Of a stretch of 25,425 bases of DNA, positions 18,543 to 25,425 are shown in pieces. Made by a program: the position numbers and the translations under genes. The DNA lies in assembly GCA_003427395.1 (NCBI GenBank), contig BFEA01000136.1, positions 2,919,678 through 2,945,102 of the forward strand. Direction: 5' to 3'. The DNA comes from Chara braunii. Its lineage: Eukaryota; Streptophyta; Charophyceae; Charales; Characeae. Positions within the stretch are counted from its first letter, which is position 1. Each line of letters starts with the position of its first letter. The notes beneath the pieces are model-generated. The model was not told the origin of the DNA and made no database searches. It saw only the letters and a list, made by a program, of their open reading frames with translations.

Positions 18543-18981
18543 CCAAGAAATAAGTTGAGGCCGGGGACCTCACAATTCTACCCGGAGACTGGGGCCATTA
18601 CCCAGATTCGACTCAAAAACCGGAAACCGGGTCCAGCGTCCCCCAACTCGTTCTCAACCTAAAACAACTCTCCCAAAAAAGTAGCATTCTCGCTCGATAA
18701 AGGATGAGGAAAAAGACACTCTAGGATAGCCGGGCCTAAACCTAGAGTCTACCTCTACAAATCCCTTTTTAAAATCAGGCCTCTTAACATCTCCTTGCAT
18801 AGCTTCTAACTTTTATTCCTGATATAAAACAGAAGAGGAAACAGGAGCTGCTCTGAGGAACTTGTATCCAAGACCGAAAGGGGGAAGGAGGCCCTCTGCT
18901 CAAGGTGGGGTACTAATTCGTTCCCCGTGACCTATTGTGGCCAGAAGGAAAAATTTCCCCTATCATCTATTTTATACAGGC

Positions 18982-21900
18982 CTAAATCTCTTTCCCAAGT
19001 ATCCCATGTATTCCTCGTGTCGGTCGTCTCTGCCAGTCGGAGTGAATCGTTCTTCTTATCTCCGAGGTAATCCGCTTCTTGACTTGAATATCAGACATGA
19101 ATTGACGGTGAAACAATTGATTATTCCTATCATCCCAGATCATCTTTATTATGATTGCTCTGATTACTTGGGCCACATACTTCTATTCTCTCTTACCGTT
19201 TCCACAACCCGTCAAGATCCACTCCTCTGTCTACTCAAAAGTGTTCCTAGTTATCTTGTTCCAGTGTTGAATCCACGAGTTCCAGATACGTCGTGAGGTG
19301 GGACAGGTAAGCCATAAGTGTCTTGTAGTCTCTCATCCCCATTTACATCTTGTACAGGTTGTAGAAATTCCCATACCTTTAGCCACTAACCATACTGCAG
19401 ATGTTGTGGCCAAAATAGCTTGTAACCAAAGCATACTCGCCAGCTTCTGAGAAGGGAGCCCCTTCAACTCCACCCAGAGGGTCTGCATTGCCTCCATAGA
19501 AATGTCTGGCATGCCTTGCTCTGACCATCTCTTCGCCACAGTTGTATACGGTTGGTTTTTAACTTTCCTTCTAAGGAGTCCAGTGCCGAACTTGGGTTTG
19601 TACTCATCCAAAGGTATCAACTTACCATTCTAAGTATTGTACCAACCTACTGCAGATGGGTGAGTACCGAGTGAGATCACTGATCTACCTTCTGCAACTA
19701 GCAGAGTTTTAATCTGAGTTGGGTCCTTGCCATTTCGTCGTGTTAGAGTTCGAACTGCAACTTCTTCAATCCCTCCCATTGAGTTCAATTTACCCTTTGC
19801 CCCTGGATGAATCTCTTTCGTAAATGTCGAGTCATCAGCCATGTGCCATTCTGTTGCTTCCAGACCTCCATCTAGAGTCGGGCCCCTGATCTGCCAAAAG
19901 TCATAGTTTTCGTTTTTCGTTCAGTTTCCTTCCCCGTAGTCCGTCCACTGGTATTGAGTCTGTTTGCATGATCCTCACCCATCCTTCCGGTATAGCTCTA
20001 AAATTAGTTTCTGAAAGTTGAGCTGCACATTTCTTAATCTTGACAATTTTTGTTTTAGAGTTGCACTGTCCATCTAATCTTGTTTGTCCTTATCCCAAAT
20101 GTCTTTTGCCCTTACAACCCCTCGTTCTATCCATGCCTTACCAAAACTCCCGGAGGATCCTTGAGCTAGGAAGCAGTTTCCAGATTCGTCTACGATACGG
20201 GGATTTTCAAAAAGGATTTGAGAAAGGACAGTGTCTTTTGAGTTCGGGGGATCTCTCTCCGCAGGGATCAATCTTTTCCAGACATACAAGACATCACTCC
20301 AAAACTTCGACTAAAGTTGCTTGTTGATATAGGAAGGAATTAGCAAGCAACCTCGGACATCCTCTTGTCTACTCAGTGACCATTCTTCACTTAAAATCTG
20401 CAGACCCAAGCTCAACCAAGGGTCATCAGTGGCTGTGGTTAGGGCCTTGACAGTCAATTTTTCCAGTAATGTTAGATTTCGTTGTATGGGATCCAATACA
20501 CCTAAACCCCCTAGTTGTCTAGGAAAGGTAATTGTTTCTCACGCGGCCTTTGACATGTATCCTTCTTGTTCCTGTGCTTCAGGCTTCCAGACAAAGCGCC
20601 CAACCGCCTTCTTGATTTTCTCATATGCCTTGTCACCGAGGCGATGAACTGCTAACGTAAATCACAATACCGATCCTGTTGCTGTTGATAGGTCCAAGGC
20701 TCGGCCCAATAAGGATAGATGTCTTGTTTGTTTCCAACTTGCTATCCAGTTGTAGTATTTTTTCACAAAAATAGCATCTTGAAACTTTGAATTGTCAGTC
20801 AAGGAGACTTGCACTCCCAAAAAACGTTCAGAAGCGTTAGCAAACACAATCTTTAATCCCCAGTTGACTTTCAGGTTGAAGGAGGGTGGCAAAAAATAGG
20901 TTGAGTTATTCCAATTAATAACGGCCTCTGATAACTCACAGTAGGTATTTAGGACCATTCTTAGGGTTCTAAGGTTCTCTCTGTTGTTTTAACAAGCAAT
21001 GGTTAAGTCATCCGTCAAGGTTCCCCCCTTCCATTGGATGCATATTTTGAGTTTCAGACCCACGATTTCGTCGTTAACCCGAATATTGTCTTGTAAGATT
21101 TCCAAGTGCACAACAAAAAAGAGAGGGGTCAAGGGGCAACCTTGCCTAAGAGATCTGGTAAGAGATAATTCCTCTAATTGTTGACCGTTGACCATAACTG
21201 TAAATATTGCGTCAGAGTACATTGTGTTGACCCACCGACAAAAAGGCTGACCAAAGATTCAAAACCCATATGTTTCAGGGTGGTCATCACAAAAGCCCAT
21301 CCAACGTGGTCGTAAGCCTTCTCCATATCCAGCAGGAGAATTGCTACGTCAAGGTTGTCATTCGTGATTATTTCCAAGGCTTGAATGGTTGCTATAATAT
21401 TGTCAGTTATACTTTTATGCTTCACTAAGACCCCTTGTTCTTTACCAGTGAGATCTGACAGATATCTCGCTAGCTGTAGGGCCAAAACTTTTGCTAACAA
21501 TTTATATGAATCATTTAGAAGTATATAGGTCGCCTATTGCGAATTTCTTTTTTATCTCCTTTTTTATACAATAGATAAATTACCCCTTTAGTCATGCTTT
21601 TATTCAGTTTGCCCCCTGTGAGGACTCTTTTAAATATACTTAACAACATTAGACCCAACTGAGGCCATAGAGCCAAATAAACCTCAATCGGGAGACCATC
21701 TTCCCCAGGACATTTATCTTTTGCCATTCTATTGGCTGCTGTTGATAACTCCTCTAAAGTCAATGGTTTATCAAGATCCAGGCGTGTTCTCAAAGAGATT
21801 CTTTTTTGAGAGCGCTTCTAAAAGGTGCTTGTTGTTCTCAGGTCAGAGTCCATGTCATCATACGGTCGGCGAATTGTTAAAATACCTTCAAAATATACTT

Positions 21901-23100
21901 TAACAAACTCACACATCTGGTGCAGATCATCAGAGATTATCAAAAGGGTGGAGAACGGATGTGATAGTACCTTCATTGGTGGATGTGTTTTTTGTAGTAT
22001 CAGCCGTCAGAAGGTTTCTTTAGTTAGTGTGTCTCCTGTGGTAATGTTTTTCGGGCTTAACCATTCTTTTCACTGTTCTTGTTCTTGAATATGCATTAAT
22101 TCCAGTTTGGCCAATAGCCTTTTCCGTGTCATTGTCCAATATGCATCTGAGACCTTATCTTGGCCCCGATTATCTTCTTCACGTTTAATTCTCTGAACGA
22201 TGTGTTTTTCGTCCCTTCTTCGGTTTTGTGCTTTGATCTGTGAGAAGATATTGAAGGCTCGTTGCATAATATGAATTCCTACCTCTACCCAATCATTCTC
22301 CTCAAGAAACAGCTCCCTCGATCCCTGCCAGGCCTCAAGTTGATTCTGAGACCAATGAATGATCCTTGGGTCCTTAAGAAGAGACACATTCAGTCTATAG
22401 TAGTCCGGGCCCCTTTTTGGGGCTCCGCTGATTTGAAAATCCCCCACAACTGGTCTGTGATCCGAGAGGTCTGAGAACGGAATATCTACATCTGTGCATT
22501 CTTTCCAAGGAAGACCTTTCATCAAAAGGTAATCCAGTCTTCTTCGGGCTGGTGTGGTCTGTGAACCAAACCAGGTGTAGGCTTGGGTGGTTGGGTGGAG
22601 CGTTCGATACGCATCGATCAGACGGTCTAATCTGATCGAACCCGCCTTTGGGCTGTCTAATCCTGGGTTTATAATAGTATTCCAGTCCGCTGCAAGAATG
22701 GTATTTTCGGAGTCCGGTATTAAGCCCGGTAGCAACGCTAAAAAAACCAGTTTTTTGTTGTAGTCCACATTGACATAACAGACCATTCTTGGGACCCCAC
22801 TTCAAACTTTACCCAGGCCCACCTCCCCTATAGATCCACCATTGAGTTAATAATTACTGCATCCAAATTTTTGTGAATTAAAACTATCGTCCCTCCTTTT
22901 GTGCTTTGTGCAGGCGACCAGAACTGATGACCTGTCCACCAACTTTCAATTTCACTACAACGATTTTAATCTAGTTTAGTTTCTTGAAGGCATACTACCT
23001 GAATTNTATTTTCATATAACCAAGACTTTAAAANGTTTCGTCTTTGCTTGACACCTGTATCACACATCCCCTAACGTTCCAAGAGACACGCCTTAGCTTG
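18982..23100 (-). pseudogene. LINE ORF2: endonuclease, reverse transcriptase, zf-RVT
   Basis: The polyprotein nicks target DNA and reverse-transcribes the LINE RNA. The endonuclease starts near 23,086 with SWNVRG, then VCLQETKL (about 22,972-22,999), AADWN (near 22,680), TWFGSQTTPARRRLDYLL and SDHRPV (near 22,450). RT follows: LTLEELSTAANRMAKDKCPG and GVIYLLYKKGD (21,793-21,515), motif A LDMEKAYDHVGW (about 21,310-21,335), then RSLRQGCPL, then TDD (21015-21007) where FADD is usual; the two Asp remain. Thumb-like LSLLGRALDLST lies near 20,690. The zf-RVT CTRC...HLWLTC and a WDDRNNQLF segment lie at about 19,360-19,130. At least eight frame changes or stops interrupt it, e.g. a TAG after QETKLD and a TGA inside the zf-RVT. 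No RNase H was recognised. Confidence 0.88.
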
Positions 23101-23103
23101 CCT

Positions 23104-25091
23104 CTAAGAGGCATGGGAGACTGTGTGGCCGGCAGTAGAGTGGATGCGACTTCCTACCCCTTTTGCTCCTTGTGGTTGCTTCCTTCGTCGACTTTCATCT
23201 CCTCTTGAATGTTTTTCCCACGATTCTTGGAGCAATGGTAACATCTTGGGTGTGAGGATTGATTTCCTCGCCGATGTCGTTAACCACTCAGCAATTACCG
23301 CAACCGAGATTTCACGAATCATCTGGATACGCTGCAGGTCTTTGTTGAGTGGTGAAGACAAGGATGCAAGAGGGAACCAGCTTCTCTTTTGCCTTGCTAT
23401 GATGCTGCTTGTTTCATCGTTCATTTGTACTTCCATCAAGGCAGAGTAGAACCGTGCCCTCTCCCCTTTCCTTATTTCTACATTCTGTCCTTNCACTCGT
23501 GTTTGAGGGATAAGACGAGTTTTCAACCCCTCCGNGATAATTTTGGCGACTTTATTTAAAATAGTATTTCCCGTAAGGAAGGCATCTTGCTACTGTCGTA
23601 ACCAATTATANGTGACCATCATTCGTTTTAGAAGCAAGTACCATCGTTCCCTTATCTGAGTTGAAACATAGAAGGGGGACCATAATTTTTGGAATGTTCT
23701 TATCCTCACNNCCTAGAGCAGTGAGAGGTTGCACTTCTTTCAATGCGATGTGGTGACCCACCTTTCTGTTTCCAGAATCTNTATTTACTAGAGATTCCTC
23801 GCTTGACTCTGACTCTGAGATATGACCTTTACCATCTCTTTCATCTTTCGCGTCAGACTGCATCCTTGATCGTTTGAAAGGTGAGTNTTCACTCCTCTTA
23901 CTCTTTCCTTTCTTTTTGCTGATGACGGCTTCTACCGCCAGTACTAAGGCATTTCGATCCAAACTCTTTCTACCAACATGTTCATCCCCTTCTTCCATAN
24001 CTCAATTTTCATCATTCTTGTGAGTGGGGGTCCGTTCCGCTTCCTTGTCTGATCCAGAGAGTTCCTTTTGACTTAGTCTGCCTCCGGAGTTCTAGCGATG
24101 CATTCAGCAGGATTTGACACCTGACACGTAAGACCCGTGAGGACTACCTTTTGTGCTGCTCTTTGTACTGCTTCTCTGTGACTTCGTAGAGTCATGCTTC
24201 CTTGAACCGTTATGACTTCCAAAGCCCTGAGGGGAGGAAGATCGAGAGTTTGATTGCCCTCTCCCACCAGAAGGACCTTTCTNACCCTTGTGATTTTCGT
24301 TCATCTGGTTCGTTGCTTGTTTACGACCAGTNAAGTGCCTAAAACCAGTGGCAATGGGTTCTTCCCCTAGGGGTACAAACCGCGAAAAAGGCAGATTCGG
24401 CGGGAAGACTTTTTGNCGCATCTGTGCCGTAAAAGGGTTCGGGTCTTCATTCGCTGGGCAGCATTCGTCCTTCTCCGTGTGGTACTAGTTGGTGCGGCAG
24501 ACGGTGCACCATGGTGTTGCCGTCTCTTATACACATCTAGATGTGTATAAGAGACAGGTACTAGTTGGTGCGGCAGACGGTGCACCATGGTGTTGCCGCT
24601 GAGATGACTTCATAGTGATATGTCCGCTGCCGTGGAATGCCCACTAGGAGCCGAGNTTTGACTACCTTACGGACTTTAAATTCCAAANCAAAACGCGTTG
24701 TGCCAAGTTCCGGTCCGTCCTCATATTCCTCGAAGGGATGTATTTTCAATACCTCACCAAACGTTTTTTCCACGACTTTTTGGAGTGCTGCGAAAAGCTG
24801 AAGAGGTACTCGGGGGCATCGAATCCANCAAATTTTGGACTCTGCCTCTTTGTACTCCTTCATTCCAAGCAGTGTCATCCACGACACAAAAGTGAGTTTA
24901 TACCTCTTTCCCCCCAATTCCACGAAGTATTTCTTCTTCTTTTTCAGCCATTTTATATCTGTCGCTTGCAAAGNGACGAAAGAGGCAAGGTTTTTGCCTT
25001 CGTTTTGGTAATGACCTATGTCACACCCGCGGCCTGGGCTGCGAGCATTTCTGCCTCTGCGANCGAGAATCTCGGCCGCGGCCGCGGCCAA
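23104..25091 (-). pseudogene. LINE ORF1 (DUF4283-like, zinc knuckle), broken
   Basis: An RNA-binding gag-like protein of plant L1 elements. From 25,091 it shows an Ala run, KKKKKYFVELGGKRYKL, a DUF4283-like segment with FGEVLKIHPFEEYEDG, then GIPRQRTYHYEV and WCTVCRTN followed, across the artefact, by YHTEKDECC: a CCHC-like zinc knuckle with slightly unusual spacing and a TAG inside it. A Gly/Ser-rich region (KGPSGGRGQSNSRSSS, about 24,280-24,150) and a basic stretch SKKKGKSKRSE (about 23,920-23,885) follow, then a C-terminal segment ending near 23,104. Removing 76 bases (adapter plus one duplicate) puts the first part in frame with the part at 24,421-24,104. About 17 ambiguous bases fall in it. 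It immediately precedes ORF2. Confidence 0.75.
24482..24598. other. Nextera mate-pair junction adapter with flanking 41-bp duplication (artefact)
   Basis: Positions 24522-24557 match 36 of the 38 bases of the Tn5 mosaic-end junction, two inverted mosaic ends meeting at ACATCT/AGATGT. The 41 bases at 24482-24522 are repeated exactly at 24558-24598. This is library adapter retained in the assembly, not biology. Both halves are the same genomic sequence, as expected when a short circularised fragment is read through its junction. Confidence 0.97.
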
Positions 25092-25425
25092 TGAGGCCCA
25101 GTCCGCGGTCTGGTTTTTATTTTTTATTTCTACCCCTAAAAATACTCAAAAAAAAAAAATGGGGGTGTAGGGCTTGGAAAACCCTACACTCCTGTATTTT
25201 TTGTTTTGGAATCCGACTTTGTTTAAGATTTTTTAAAAATGAAAAACTGAATTCGATTTAAACAAAATTAAAAAATATATATATAAAGAATAGTATAATT
25301 TTTTTTTTTCATTTTTTATCATGAGATGTATGGTCCCTGAGTTGACGTGTATTTTTTTTTAGAAATGAAATTCTGTTTTTTGCAGGGAAATGAGGTGTTT
25401 AAAAAAAATGAAGATGCAAAATTTG
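25092..25425. other. AT-rich right flank with foldback word
   Basis: An AT-rich non-coding end. At 25165-25189 GTGTAGGG and CCCTACAC form a stem around a 9-base loop. Weaker pairing (TAAAAATAC with GTATTTTT) extends the foldback to about 25,137-25,202. Confidence 0.6.

Larger units (their letters stand above)
18494..25091 (-). mobile_element. L1-type LINE, near full length, decayed
   Basis: In minus-strand order: ORF1 with DUF4283-like and zinc-knuckle-like parts, then ORF2 with endonuclease, reverse transcriptase and a zf-RVT domain, then a 3' UTR with AATAAA (18542-18537) 19 bases before a 25-base poly(A) (T run at 18494-18518). Multiple frameshifts and stops show it is dead. The 5' boundary is uncertain; ORF1 lacks an ATG in the open frame and the sequence turns AT-rich after about 25,110, so it may be slightly 5'-truncated. 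No target duplication next to the poly(A) could be matched with confidence. Confidence 0.9.

Noticed and set aside
24522-24557. Possible Tn5/IS50 mosaic-end transposon insertion
   Set aside because: Two mosaic ends abut directly with no transposon between them and the duplication is 41 bp rather than the 9 bp of Tn5; this is the Nextera junction adapter.
18473-25110. AATGAGGCCC at 18,473 and 25,091 as LINE target duplication
   Set aside because: The match does not abut the poly(A) tail and breaks down after ten bases; the left copy belongs to the 114-bp repeat present twice there.
1-25425. CRISPR array, prokaryotic operon or toxin system
   Set aside because: No regularly spaced repeats with unique spacers and no bacterial gene organisation; the content is eukaryotic repeats.

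Overview
This looks like nuclear DNA of a streptophyte, most likely a charophyte alga such as Chara. The window has no operons or ribosome binding sites. It has long homopolymer and microsatellite tracts, a plant-type tetraspanin (GCCKPP and CDSCK signatures in the large loop), an L1-type LINE with a plant-style DUF4283/zinc-knuckle ORF1 and zf-RVT tail, and an RT fragment of a Penelope-like kind that I associate with Chara proteins. The species is inferred from general family knowledge; no search was run. The window is a draft assembly: there is a 475-base N gap, scattered single Ns and a sequencing-adapter junction.

Layout. 1-3,750: microsatellites, degenerate inverted repeats, one doubtful minus-strand ORF and a ~470-bp foldback element (about 2,541-3,013). 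3,756-5,072 (-): decayed Penelope-like RT. 5,903-6,294: tRNA-derived SINE. 7,117-8,820: local tandem duplications, a second tRNA-like promoter block and long (CACT)n/(AATC)n arrays. 8,971-9,812 (-): tetraspanin, the only convincing host gene; one base appears to be missing just before its fourth transmembrane helix. 10,116-10,600: foldback element abutting a SINE 3' end.

11,700-13,358 is the most interesting part. Two copies of a ~450-bp MITE family (GGG...CCC termini, 3-bp target duplications) lie in opposite orientation. One copy sits inside one terminal inverted repeat of a larger Mutator-like element that has ~230-bp terminal inverted repeats and a perfect 9-bp target duplication. The intact opposite arm preserves the empty site, so the insertion and its 3-bp duplication can be read directly. 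A third GGG...CCC element with a 3-bp duplication lies at 17,707-18,113.

14,516-16,330 holds diverged tandem repeats (periods ~217, 52 and 358 bp) and an AT-rich minisatellite. 18,494-25,091 (-) is a near full-length but decayed L1-like LINE: ORF1, then endonuclease, reverse transcriptase and zf-RVT, an AATAAA signal and a poly(A) tail. Its ORF1 is split by a 36-base Nextera mate-pair junction adapter plus a 41-base duplication, which is an assembly artefact.

Apart from the tetraspanin the window is a transposon graveyard. I found no gene cluster that acts together and no new enzymatic system. The best new material is the family of non-autonomous foldback elements and their nesting.
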